Shown here: in pieces, positions 21,962-32,617 of the stretch | Layout of the letters: each line of letters begins with the position of its first letter | Numbering within the stretch: the first letter of the stretch is position 1 | Assembly: GCF_022965805.1 (NCBI RefSeq) | Contig: NC_133108.1 | Coordinates: 24,829,545 to 24,893,544, forward strand | Length of the DNA stretch: 64,000 nucleotides | Direction: 5' to 3' | Origin: Primulina eburnea | Taxonomy: Eukaryota > Streptophyta > Magnoliopsida > Lamiales > Gesneriaceae | The notes under the pieces: model-generated | Seen by the model: only the letters and a program-made list of their open reading frames with translations | Database searches by the model: none | Told to the model about the DNA's origin: nothing | Made by a program: the position numbers and the translations under genes

Positions 21962-23460
21962 GTATCGAGAACTCACTTGCTAATCATATTTTAGTTGATT
22001 GCAATATTCCTACATCATTCCCAATGATTAGAATGTCATCAACATAAAACACTAGGAATGTCACAACACTCCCACTGACCTTCTTATACACACAGGGTTC
22101 CTCAAGATTCTTAGTAAATCAAACTCTTTGATTGTACTGTCGAATCTGAGGTTCCAACTCCTAGATGCCTGCTTTAGACCATAATTAGATCTTTGAAGTT
22201 TGCATACCATATTCTCACTTCCGATAGATGTAAACCCTCAAGGTTTGAGACATGTAAATCTCTTCCTTAATATCCCCATTAAGAAAGGCTGTCTTGACAT
22301 CCATCTGCCATATCTCATAGTCATACCATGAAGCTATGGCTAGCAATATCCTTATAGACTTGAACATTGCAACCGGTGAAAAGGTTTCCTCAAAGTCAAC
22401 TCCTTGTCTTTGAGTATATCCTTTTGCCACCAATCGCGCATTGAAGGTCAATACCTTCCCATCCGCCCCAAATTTCCTCTTGTAAATCCATTTACACCCT
22501 ATGGGAACAATTCCCTCAGGAGGATCCACTAGATTCCAAACTTGGTTCGAATGCATGGAATTTAACTCAGATTCCATATCTTCAAGCAATTTGGATGAAT
22601 CGGCATCAGATAACGCTTCCTTGAAGGTCCTTGGATCACATTCAAGGTTAGGCTCATCCTGGCCCTCTTCAAGAAGCAGACCATACCTCATATGTGGTCT
22701 CGAGACTTTCTCGGATCTTCTAGGAGCTTGTATATCCTCTCTTGGCTCTTCGGGTGTGGGTTCTACAATTGTGGGTGTCTCTCGAACCTCTTCGAGTTCT
22801 ATCATATCGCCTTTTCTATCCAATAGAAATTCCTTTTCCTAAAAGGTTGCATTCCTAGAAACAAACACCTTTGTTTCTTGGGGATGATAGAAGTAGTATC
22901 CAACCGAATTCTTTGGATATCCCACAAAGTAACATAAAATGGATCAACTATCCAATTTATCTCCCACTACCTGCTCCACATAAGCAGGGCTCCCCATATT
23001 CTAAGATAAGAATATTTGGGAGGCTTACCCATCCATATCTCATATGGTGTCTGCCTTTGAATGGACATTTAATAGAATATCTTTCAATTTTAAGTTATAG
23101 AGATTGTTTTCAAGTTCACCAGTACCAATAAAACATTCATTCATGTAAATGTTGCAAACACCTTTGCAAAATAAACAAGAATATCCATTTTTATCAGCAT
23201 AGAAATGGAAATAATGTTTTTCACAAAATTAGATACAAACAAAACATCTCATAAAATTAACTTAAAACAATTGTTCAACAATAAGTAAACATCTTCAACG
23301 GCCTTGGCAGCAACTCTTGCTCCATTGCCCATCCTCTAGAAGGTCACACCTTCCCTAAGCCTCCTACTTCTTCCCATCACCTGTAACTCATTACAGAGAT
23401 TTGAACCACAACCGGTATCTAATACCCAAGAAGTAGAGTTAATTGAAATGTTTACCTCAA
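21962..23460 (-). pseudogene. Copia C RT start, integrase remnant, protease remnant
   Basis: Continues C's RT across the B insertion. Minus strand: YVDD region near 22040, [59 protein letters not shown] linker; then YEIWMGKPPKYSYLRIWG near 23000-23045. There it jumps directly to the start of the GAG-pre-integrase region (near 23070-23200): the whole integrase zinc-binding and DDE core present in B at about 17228-17885 is missing. Both deletion edges in B carry AACAATGTC. Protease (VLDTGCG) lies near 23415. Frameshifts and stops are scattered throughout. Confidence 0.87.
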
Positions 23461-23461
23461 T

Positions 23462-24274
23462 TTAGAACATACCGTTTCCAGAACTCTTCTGGGCAAGATA
23501 TTCCTTGCAATTTCTCCTCCAATGTCCAGGCTTCTTGCAGTGATGACAAATATCACTAGTCTTGTCAGCCTTAACTGGTGTGGCTGCCACAACGGCATTC
23601 GGAGATTGCCTCAACAAGGGCACGTTCTTTTTGGGACATTGGAAAGAACGCTTCTTTCCCTTCCCATATGGATCAATCTTCGTACCAGATGAAGAACCCA
23701 CATAAAGATCCAACTTCTCTTTCTTGATGGTTGATTCAAACGTAACAAGCATATTCACCAACTCTTCAAGGGTTGGCTCCATCTTGTTCATGTTGAAGTT
23801 CACCACAAAAGGGTCAAATGAGCTAGGCAATGATAACAGCAACACATTGGTTGTCAACTCCAAAGGCAAGATCAGATCCATGCCAACGAGCTTGTCCACG
23901 AGCCCAATCAACTTCAGGCCATGCTCATGGACCGAGGCCCCATCTCGCATGCGCAAATTGATCAGCTCCTTTACGGTATCATGCCTAAGAGGCCGTGTTT
24001 TTGCAGCCTCAAAACGCCTCTGCAGCTCATAATTCATAGAAGTCAGCATATAACACCTGGCTATAAAGTCATGGTCACACCATTCCTTGTAAGCCTGCAA
24101 TTCTTCAGGAGTGCAGTCAGTCGGAGCCTCAACAGGGGGCGACTCTGTCAGTGTATATGCTACCCTTTCCGAATTCAAGATGATTTTCAGGTTTCTTAGC
24201 CAAGTGAGGTAATTAGGTCCAGTTAATATGTGTTTGTCGAGTATTGCAGATATCGGATTGCAAATCGAAGACAT
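23462..24274 (-). CDS. Copia C Gag, uninterrupted 270-codon frame
   Basis: ATG at 24274 begins SSICNPISAIL; Gag core (LTGPNYLTWLRNLKI, LLSLPSSFDPFVVNFNMN) and zinc knuckle CHHCKKPGHWRRNC are in one open frame ending in TAA after SSGNGMF. Compared with D it lacks 16 residues by an in-frame deletion after ELQRRFE. The stop sits exactly where B continues into protease and is shared with D. This Gag could still coat RNA; whether it is expressed is unknown. Confidence 0.8.
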   Translation of the reverse strand: MSSICNPISAILDKHILTGPNYLTWLRNLKIILNSERVAYTLTESPPVEAPTDCTPEELQAYKEWCDHDFIARCYMLTSMNYELQRRFEAAKTRPLRHDTVKELINLRMRDGASVHEHGLKLIGLVDKLVGMDLILPLELTTNVLLLSLPSSFDPFVVNFNMNKMEPTLEELVNMLVTFESTIKKEKLDLYVGSSSGTKIDPYGKGKKRSFQCPKKNVPLLRQSPNAVVAATPVKADKTSDICHHCKKPGHWRRNCKEYLAQKSSGNGMF

Positions 24275-25852
24275 TGTCAATTTGTACGGAAAAGTAAAAA
24301 CAGATAAATATTGATGACTATTTTAAAATATTTAGTAAGATATGAAGTTTGGACTTGTACTTTATAAATATTTGCTCCCACTGTTTTGACATCTTTCACT
24401 ACCCTCTAGTGAAAACGAGAAACTCCTTTCCTCAGTAGGTACGTAAGGTCCAATTAGCGAATTGTGATCCTGAATAATATCAGCCAATCACAATTCCTAA
24501 AAAGTAGTTTCCAATTGCATCACAATGCAACCCTCTACGTAAACTTTTGTCTCACGTTTGATTAGGACCCAATAATATGACATCGTTCAACTTCACGTGT
24601 CAAGCCTTACACATCGATGTTGAACCTTAATGGACAGTCGCCATGAGTTCCCTAATAATATGAGCCTAAATCATGGGAGTTCCACGTAGTTCACATCACC
24701 ATGTCAATGAATGTCACAGCTTTCCGGCACCCAAAGCTCCCCCAATAATATGAGCCGAGCCCCGAGTACGAGTAGCGTTCATCATGCACCCATTGTCGAT
24801 GGAAGACAAGGAAATTATAAACAAATTTATAATTCCCTTTTTCGGGCTTGATATTAATTTTGAATCTTATTCAAAATGAGGGTTTTTATTTTTGAAAGGT
24901 CGCATCATTAATTTTATTTAAAAGCTCGCCATGTTTGATCGTATGTTTGCCGAATTCATGCAACTTTGTTATTATCATAATAATAACGCACATACTCATT
25001 ATTTATAACATATCATGCATATATTATAAACAGTAAACAAAACAAGGATGGTCAATCGCCCCAATACTAACGGACCGTGTGAGCTAAACATGGGCCTAGG
25101 TCCAATCCTAAAGAAATGCACGGGATGCAAATGCAACTATTACATTAGCTTCCAATATTTACATGTCTTCGATCTTCATAATCATCATGTCCACCATCTT
25201 TCAATCTTGATCATCCACTATACTAATATTTACAAATAAATATCCATGGCAAATAGGGATACATCTCATGGGGTGGGAATGGGCCATAAACCAAGCCCAC
25301 TTTATAAATTGATAATTATTACAATCATTCAAAACAAAATATCCTAGCATACACCTAGCAAATTGGGCTTGGGCTTTTGATCATCCTTCATTCATAATAT
25401 CACATATCATACACCATCAATTAATTATCACAATAATTAATTGATCCAATATTATATATCTTGATCCAATCACTAACCGCCACGATTATAAACTAAATTA
25501 ACAAAGTAAACAAACACCTTTGTCTACTTTCTAATTAATTTATTTATAACCGAATTTCTTGTAAATCACAATTTACTATAAATAATTAAAGTCCAACTTC
25601 AATTATTTATTTTATGAGAAAAATTTGCAACTTTTGTAATTTTATACTTAAGGGCCCAAAAACTTATTTTTCACCAAAAACATTTTGGCCCATTTAAAAT
25701 TCACAAATATGTTGGCCATCCAATGGCCCAATAACTCAAGGCCCATGACAATTTGATAATTCAAAACACTTTTGGAAACCTTAGTCGTCATCGCCGTCGC
25801 CGGATTTCGGCAACAAAAAAATTTTATTTTTTATTTTAAATATAGGGGCTGT
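24275..25852 (-). other. Copia C leader (non-coding)
   Basis: Homologous to B's leader with no G insertion: the empty site lies near 25135-25145. Short open frames here have no recognisable domain. Confidence 0.75.
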
Positions 25853-25925
25853 TCGGGCAGAGGGGCTGCCCTAGCTGCCCGAAATGGGCAGCCCCTCGGG
25901 CAGCCTGAGCTGCCCGAAACACCCC
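25853..25925 (-). repeat. GGGCAGC/GCTGCCC hairpin array in C's leader
   Basis: Alternating GGGCAG and CTGCCC arms, including GCTGCCCGAAATGGGCAGC, just downstream of the primer-binding site on the minus strand. Same motif as in B and D. Confidence 0.75.
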
Positions 25926-26024
25926 ACAAAATGCCTCGGTTTTGGTTGCAAAAATTACACTCATGCGGTTAGAAATCGATCTCAATATAATATCTTGTAG
26001 TTGCTACACAAAATCGTAACCGTA

Positions 26025-26036
26025 GCTCGGATACCA
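26025..26036 (-). other. Copia C primer-binding site, variant
   Basis: Minus strand TGGTATCCGAGC, two bases from the LTR: one base different from the iMet-type TGGTATCAGAGC of B. D has the same variant. Confidence 0.85.
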
Positions 26037-26038
26037 CT

Positions 26039-28182
26039 TGAAAGGGGATCGGTTACGGCGACCGGAAGCACAACGGAAGTTTAAAAATCGAATTTTTTTT
26101 TAAAAGAAATTTCGGCCACCTACAAGATATTGTGTAGCAAATACAACAAACACCAAATAATGTCATACATAGGGTGTTTGAGAGATATACCTATCAATCA
26201 CAAGGATTGATATATGGCTCCAACTAAGGTGTAAACACCTTAGCTCTTCAATGGTAGAAACTATCTTCAAGCTTCCTTTGAGCACTCCTTGCTCAACTAT
26301 TAAGCCCACCACCAACTAGGTAGATCCCCTCTTAATTTGCACTAGAAAACTAAGAGGATTTTTCTTTGAGAAGTGTAGGCTTTCCTCAACAATTGAAGAA
26401 AGAAAAATTGGAGAGGATGAATAGTATTTTCGGCCACTATTCATGCTAGGAGAGAAGGAGAGACATTTTTTGGGTTGTGGAAAAAGTTAAAGTAAAAAAG
26501 TTGCATGCCAAGCCTTGGTTATACAAAAAGTTGTCTCCCAACCTTTCACCTCCCTTGCATGCCTTTCTATTTGGGTTTGTAACAATTACAAAGCCCATGG
26601 AATTTTATTTAAATGTACCAAACACATTTGAGACCATTTAACCATTGCTTGATTTTACTCAAGCCCACTAGTCTAATAAATAACTTTAATTGTGCTCTAC
26701 AAGACCGAATATTATTTAATTAATTCAACACTTGAATTAATTTAATTATTTGGACTCTACTAGGCCCACTAGTGTTTAATTAGTTCCACACTTGAATTAA
26801 TTTAATTTATTCCATAATAATGTTTATGAAAATCACAATTTTCAAATACATTATTTGTTTGGCCAACTTTTAATTTAGGAACACTTCCATAAATTAAAAT
26901 TTATATTTCTCTCATAAAAGTCGTACTTCTATTTTTCTTTACGCTTATAAACTCATTTATAAGCCGTTCAACACATTGAACTATTTTCTCCTTTATAAAA
27001 TTCATACTTCTAATTTTTCTTTACGCTTATAAACTCCTTTATAAGCCGTTCAATACATTGAACTATTTCTACTTCTCAACGGGATCTAGAAAGCTAGTAC
27101 TTGTGTGGCCCTCAATGGTTCATTGATACAACTAGCCGTGGGTTCACATCTCCATGTGATTCGGACTAAACATGTCCTTATATGAGCATACCCCAATTGC
27201 TCCATTCTTACTTATCAACTCCTTGATAGCAAGAACGTTAGAACTCAAGTCTGATAGTACCCAATCAATCATGTTAAACGCCTAGCAGCATCGCTTACAT
27301 GATTCCCTAGGTATCAAATGATAGTGCCTGCAAGAACCATTCAATTGTGGTTAGCGTACAGTACGGTCCCTTCAACTCATATATCCCGACCGATTCGACT
27401 ACCATTGGTTTATCGAGAGTTGTCAATGAATCGATACTATGTGTCATGTTGTAGTTGCATCGATGGTGTAATCTATGAAACCCCTTTCATAATTACCACC
27501 ATACTCTGATCAGATATTTCAACCTACATACACTTGATAACACATAGGATATCCATACCCGAAGGTAAGCGGTGAATCCCCGACTACAATGCATCGACTC
27601 CTATATGTTTCGACAGAACACCCAACCTTGCCACTTGATGACCCCTTGAGAGTCGGTAAAAAAGTCAAAGTGTAATTCTAGCACATAGAGTCTCAATGTT
27701 GTCACGGGTCATAAGGACTAATGATGTACAACCATAAACTAGGACGTTTCCACTCGATAAGTGAGAACCACTTGGAAAGTCCTTTATGGAGGGTTGTTTA
27801 GTGTACTCTACAAGGAGCACCTATCTGCATGTTCGGACATCACAATGTCCCCTACCAATGAAACATGGTACTCACATCACAGATACTAGTCTCGAACTCT
27901 AGCGGCCTATATCCTTCTTAGCTGCGGCTGAATCGACTAGGAACTGTTTAGAATATACAGTATTCCAAATATGAGTTTCATGATACTCATCATATGAGCA
28001 TCTCATATATTTTCTACTATTTGTATATTCAAGGTCTTTATCTATGCAACTAGCATGGGTATACAGATAAAGATTTGCCAAAACAGTTATTTCAAATATT
28101 ATTAAAATAAAGATTGCTTATACATAGAGTTTCATTGTGAACACTCGGCCAACACTTGGCTCGACGGGCACCTACTCTAACA
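26039..28182 (-). repeat. Copia C 5' LTR (2144 bp)
   Basis: Full-length LTR (plus strand TGAAAGGGG...CTCTAACA). Contains the hairpin string, with the TTATAAA/GTTCAA unit duplicated in tandem near 26925-27070. Confidence 0.9.
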
Positions 28183-28187
28183 TATTA

Positions 28188-29690
28188 ATCTCTACCTTGA
28201 GTCGAAAATCTTGGGATTTGAACATATGAAAGAGTTGTATTTGTTGGATGAGGATTTTAAGGAGATATTTGAAACATGTATGCATGGTCCACATGATAAA
28301 TTTTATTTGCATAATGAGTTTTTATTTAGAGAAGATAGATTGTGCATTCCTAAGTCATCAATTCGTGAGTTACTTGTGAGGGAGGCACAAGGTGGTGGTT
28401 TGATGGGGCACTTTGGTGTGGCTAAAACTTTGAGTTGTTTGCATGAGCATTTTTATTGGTCACATATGAAACGTGATGTTGAGCGTGTTTGTGAAAAGTG
28501 CATAACTTGAAGACAAGCTAAATCTAGAACACAACCACATGGGTTGTATACACCACTTCCTGTTCCTAGTGAACCTTGGATTGATATTTCTATGGATTTT
28601 GTTTTAGGTTTGCCAAGGACTAAGAAGGGGAGGGATTCAATATTTTTTGTTGTTGATAGATTCTCTAAAATGGCACATTTTATTGCTTGTCATAAAACCC
28701 GATGATGCATCCAACATTGCAGATTTGTTCTTTAAGGAAGTCGTTAGGTTACATGGTTTGCCTAGGACTATTGTATCTGACCGTGATGTTAAATTTTTGA
28801 GTTACTTTTGGAGAACTTTGTGGGCTAAGCTTGGCACTAAACTTTTGTTTTCTACTACATGTCATCCTCAAACGGATGGACAAACTAAAGTTGTTAATAG
28901 AACTCAAGGAACACTTTTGCGTGCTATACTCAAAAAGAACTTGAAAAATTGGGTAGAATGTTTGTCATTTGTTGAGTTTGCTTATAACCGTAGCGTGCAT
29001 TCTACTACAAATTATTCACCATTTGAGATTGTTTATGGTTTTAATCCTTTAACTCCTTTGGATTTGATGTCTTTGCCTGTGAGTGAAAGGTTGAACATGG
29101 ATGGCAATAAAAAAGCTGAATTCGTTAGAAGTTTGCATGCGAAGGTCAAGAATAACATCGAGAAGAAGAATTTACAATATACGAAGCAAGCCAACAAGGG
29201 GAGGAAAAAGATGGTTTTTGAAAAGGGAGATTGGGTATGGTTGTAGTTAAGGAAGGAAAGATTTCCAAAAAAACGACGTTCGAAGCTCTTACCTAGGGGT
29301 GATGGACCATTTCAAGTTCTTGAAAAGATTAATGACAATGCCTACAAATTAGACCTACCAGGTGAGTACAATGTCAGTTCTACTTTTAATGTTAATGATC
29401 TTTTGTTGTTTGATGTAGGAGATGATCAAGATTTGAGGACAAATCCTTTTCAAGAAGGGGAGAATGATGCAAACGTGGTTGATCAAGCACCAAAGAAAGC
29501 ATGGGAGCCGTTGGGGTTGCCCGAGGACCTATAACGAGGGGACGTACCAAGAATTTTAAAGAAGCCCTTCAAGGACTCATGATGAACTACCAAGGAGGAT
29601 CTACAAATTGGATGACTAAATTAGAGGAGGTTGGGAATCATGGGAATAATATTAGAGTTTTTTGGAATGTTATTCAAGTGCAATTTCCGA
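28188..29690 (+). pseudogene. Gypsy H, part 2: integrase and polyprotein end (broken)
   Basis: Resumes H's frame after the C insertion: ESKILGFEHMKELY linker, integrase zinc-binding region (HFGVAKTLSCLHEHFYWSHMKRDVERVCEKCIT), core with [31 protein letters not shown] and [17 protein letters not shown] (D, D and E residues visible), then FEKGDWVWL and a C-terminal TRGRTKNFKEALQGL. Stops: TGA near 28508 after CEKCIT, TAG near 29244 after WVWL; frameshifts near 28640 and about 29520. The different RNase H and C-terminus set H apart from the A/M/E family. Its function was integration of H cDNA. Confidence 0.87.
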
Positions 29691-29693
29691 AGG

Positions 29694-29853
29694 TCCAGCG
29701 CACCTGCGCTAAAACAGGAACCGCACCCGTGGTCCAATGATTGAAGATCAGCGCACCCGTGCTCATAAAGGACCGCACCCACGGTCCATTATATTCGATC
29801 TTCGCCGAAGCCACACCGCACCCGCAGTCACACATGGAGCGCACCCGCGATCT
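29694..29853 (+). repeat. ACCGC-ACCC-GCGGT-type array in H
   Basis: Six degenerate copies (for example ACCGCACCCGTGGT, ACCGCACCCACGGT, GCGCACCCGCGA), including one with the GCCGAAGCCAC flank. H's coding region is not closely related to A/M, so the module is shared across families. Confidence 0.8.
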
Positions 29854-29889
29854 TTTAGCGCACTTCCGTGTCAAAGTTGCTAGTTATCT

Positions 29890-29897
29890 TATTTAAG
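29890..29897 (+). promoter_or_regulatory. TATA-like box in H's LTR
   Basis: TATTTAAG 37 bases downstream of the array, at the spacing seen in other LTRs here. Weak match. Confidence 0.4.
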
Positions 29898-30309
29898 CCT
29901 TTTCACACAACTTTTCTTATTTTTATTGTTTATATAATATATTGTAAGGGGGATGAACGAGATAATTGAAGAATATATCAAATTATTGTTGATTTCTCTC
30001 AATTTGCAAGGCTTGTGCTTTGTGTTTATCAAAATCAAACTTATCAAAGATTGCATCTTTGTGGCGTTTGTCGACTGTTCTTCGTATGGATTGTCAAAAC
30101 AAGTTCTTTGAAAGTTCGTTTGAAATTCAATTGTTTTATCGTTGATATTTGTTGCAAAGTTATAATCTCTTAGAGATGAATATCACAAAATCGTTACTTG
30201 TTTCAAAAGATCGGGACAACATAATCGTTCCTTGTTTGTTATTGAATTGAGGGTGCGATTTCTATATTCGTGCTTGCCTTTCATTCGTACGAGGATTCGT
30301 ATCACGTGG

Positions 30310-30507
30310 ACTAGGTGGCTGCTGTAAATGTTGTTGTTGCATCTGCTGTAATTGTTGATGTAACTGCTGCTCGAAGAGACGAGCCATCCCCTCTAAAGCA
30401 CGAGTAGCAGCATCCCTGGTGGTGGTTGTGATGGTGGTGCATTTCCTTGACGATTTACACTTTTTTCTGCTTGGTTTTCATTATTAGGGGCACGTGTAGG
30501 AGACATT
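30310..30507 (-). pseudogene. Gypsy K: N-terminal Gag fragment
   Basis: ATG at 30507 (minus) starts SPTRAPNNENQAEK; after a one-base frameshift near 30420 it reads DAATRALEGMARLFEQQ followed by a Gln-rich stretch (QQLQQMQQQH), typical of plant gypsy Gag N-termini. The fragment ends abruptly against H's terminus, so H interrupts it. It links to the K leader and K LTR to its right. Confidence 0.75.
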
Positions 30508-30677
30508 TTATCTGAATGTTTTCCAAATTCTAACGTAACCAACATGCATTTAAATCTAAGTTCTCTAATCATGTGACATATCCTAACTCATTTAGCAAAT
30601 TAAGCATGCAAAGCATAAATACTCAAAAAGCTCGTAAACATGTAACGTAAACATAATATCCATATCGTCATGCAAGT

Positions 30678-31193
30678 TGTAAGGCCCGAGATTTCGATTA
30701 CTATAATCTGCCATGAATTATGGATAATTGAGATGCAATTATAGACGGATATGATTAGACCGAAAAGACGGAAGAAAACCCGAGTTTTATGCGAAGACCG
30801 AAGGTCTCGCGCATATGCACGAGACGTAGGCGCGCATATGCGTGAGCTGTGCGGACGTTAAGGAGCCAAGATCGAACCTTGCGCGCACATGCGCGACTTG
30901 AAGCACGCACATGCGCGATAGGTCCAGAGAGTTGGGCGCATATGCGCCGATTGGATGCGCGCATATGCGCGAGTGCTGAACGCCGAGGCCGTAAGTCTCA
31001 CGCATGTGCGCGCAAGGTTCGATCTTGGCTCCTTAGCGTCCGCACAGCTCGCGCATATGCGCGAGACCTTCGGTCTTCGCACAAAACTCGGGTTTTCTTC
31101 CGTCTTTTCGGTCTAATCATATCCGTCTATAATTGCATCTCAATTATCCATAACTCATGGTAGATTACAGTAATCGAAATCTAGGGCCTTACA
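30678..31193. mobile_element. Element P: 516-bp palindrome of two gypsy U3 ends
   Basis: Begins TGTAAGGCCCGAG and ends with the inverted CTAGGGCCTTACA; flanked by a perfect TSD, CAAGT (30673-30677 and 31194-31198). Left arm about 30678-30895 and right arm about 30997-31193 are inverted copies, ~95% alike apart from a 22-bp gap, around a ~100-bp centre. Each arm resembles the first ~200 bp of LTR F (TGTAAnGCCCG..., ATTATAGACGG, then GCGCATATGCGC units). So both ends are U3 ends; there is no U5, gene or primer-binding site. It could fold into a long hairpin. Arg/Ala-rich open frames inside are by-products of the repeats. Confidence 0.85.
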
Positions 31194-31198
31194 CAAGT

Positions 31199-31301
31199 AA
31201 CAACATACTGAATCATATAAAGCATGTAAAACTTAAAACTTTGAGGCTGGACGACTGATTTTCCCGACGGTGATGGTGGCACAACCCTTTACGGAACCAT
31301 T
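31199..31301 (-). other. Gypsy K leader
   Basis: Short non-coding stretch between element P and K's primer-binding site. With 30508-30672 it forms K's leader. Confidence 0.5.
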
Positions 31302-31313
31302 GGTATGATACCA
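31302..31313 (-). other. Gypsy K primer-binding site (degenerate)
   Basis: Minus strand TGGTATCATACC, two bases from K's LTR end; the first eight bases match the iMet type TGGTATCAGAGC. Its position between LTR and gag supports the call. Confidence 0.6.
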
Positions 31314-32385
31314 AGTGAAACGTCTACACTTTTTATTGTCTTAAAACTACTAGAAATTTTATTTTTTTAGTTTCTTAAAACTAAGCACCCTCGGCCGAAC
31401 CTCACACATGAATAAAAATATTTTTATAAATATTTTGCACCCTTTTTAAAAATAAGCCAACCAAAAAGTATTTGAAAATCGAGTGTAATAGTCATAAAAT
31501 GAAATCATCAACTGTTTTACCAAACCTAAAAACCAATAAATTTGGAAAGTATAGCCCATACTAATCCTATCAAAAATCTCTCAAAAGAATAAATAAATAG
31601 TCTTAAAATATTTTATGTAAATCATTAATCATAAATCGTAAATGCGGAAAAAGTAGAAGCGCTGGTCCTCGTGTTGTGTCCACCTTCAGTCCAGTCAAAT
31701 CATCCATCAAAACCAACCTCAATCTCACCTGCATCCATCACACCTAGTGAGTCCAAAGACTCAACAGACCATAATCTTTATAACAAATAATACGTATAAA
31801 ATTGAATGCAACAGTGAAAATATTTTTACTTAAAAATAACTTTTTCATGACATGCATAAATAAACCTTAACTTTTTCCTTTTTCCTCCACATGACATAAC
31901 ATAAAACCTTTTATCATGATCATAAACATTTTACCTTTCCTTTTCCATTGTTGAATTCAGATCGTTAATTATGACTTTCCTCAAACATCGAAAGTCGATG
32001 GATCCATCTACATGTAACCACAGTACTGGGTGGCGGGGACACCAGCGATACTCTCACCCGTCAACTGAGCCTTGGCCTATCCTCATCGAACGGAAATACG
32101 ATCGTCGGGGCTCCCTTTGGGGACTTTTCCCTTAAATGGGCTCCCTCTGGGGCCTTCTCTGTAATAGCCGAGCTTGGTGAACGGTACGGTTTAGGTTTTC
32201 GTATGTTATGGATTTATTGATTAAGTTTAAGTTTAGTTGTGATGTTAAGAGTTTTGATTATGGGCCATAGTATTGTTGGTTATTATTGTCTTGAGGGTTG
32301 TTGATATTGTTAGTTGATGGTAGTTGCATCGTTTCAGTGTTTTGGTTTGATTTTGGTTGCGTAAGGATTTGTCTTGGCCGTGACA

Positions 32386-32617
32386 AGACCGCACCCGCGC
32401 TCATGGTAAGGACCGCAACCGCGGTCTTAATTGTTGGATTTTGGTTGTTTGGCCGAAACCACACCGCACCCGCAGTGTGGAGTGTACCGCACCCGCGGTG
32501 CGGCACCGCACGCGCGGTGATTGTAGGACCGCACCTGCGGTCGTCGAGTTCAGGATTTTGTTGTGATGCAGAGAGCAGAGCGCACCCGCGGTAGAGTTAG
32601 GACCGCACCCACGGTCG
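32386..32617 (+). repeat. ACCGC-ACCC-GCGGT array in solo LTR S
   Basis: At least eight units (ACCGCACCCGCGGT and variants such as ACCGCACGCGCGGT and ACCGCACCTGCGGT), about 225 bp inside the LTR. GCCGAAACCAC precedes one unit, as in A, H and M. No clear TATA box follows. Confidence 0.85.

Larger units (their letters stand above)
2712..28182 (-). mobile_element. Copia C: integrase-deleted Ty1/copia element with nested insertions
   Basis: On the plus strand it runs from TGAAAGGGG to CTCTAACA and is flanked by a perfect TSD, TATTA (2707-2711 and 28183-28187). It lies inside H's polyprotein gene, which continues on both sides. Minus-strand order: 5' LTR (26039-28182), primer-binding site, leader, gag, remnant of protease/integrase, RT, RNase H, 3' LTR (2712-3754). 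Copia B is inserted in its RT gene (4670-21956). Without B it is about 8.2 kb. It shares its integrase deletion, gag stop and primer-binding-site variant with copia D. Confidence 0.9.
29691..30304 (+). repeat. Gypsy H 3' LTR (start unresolved)
   Basis: Non-coding sequence after the polyprotein, ending ATTCGTATCA at 30304. The next bases are K's gag on the other strand, so I place H's right end here, with CGTGG (30305-30309) as the presumed right TSD; the left copy is outside the window. The true LTR start may be some tens of bases either way. It holds a palindrome array and a TATA-like box. Confidence 0.55.

Noticed and set aside
28188..29690. Endogenous pararetrovirus or retrovirus rather than a retrotransposon
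   Set aside because: Domain order RT-RNase H-integrase with an LTR at the end; no movement protein, coat or envelope frame seen anywhere in the window.
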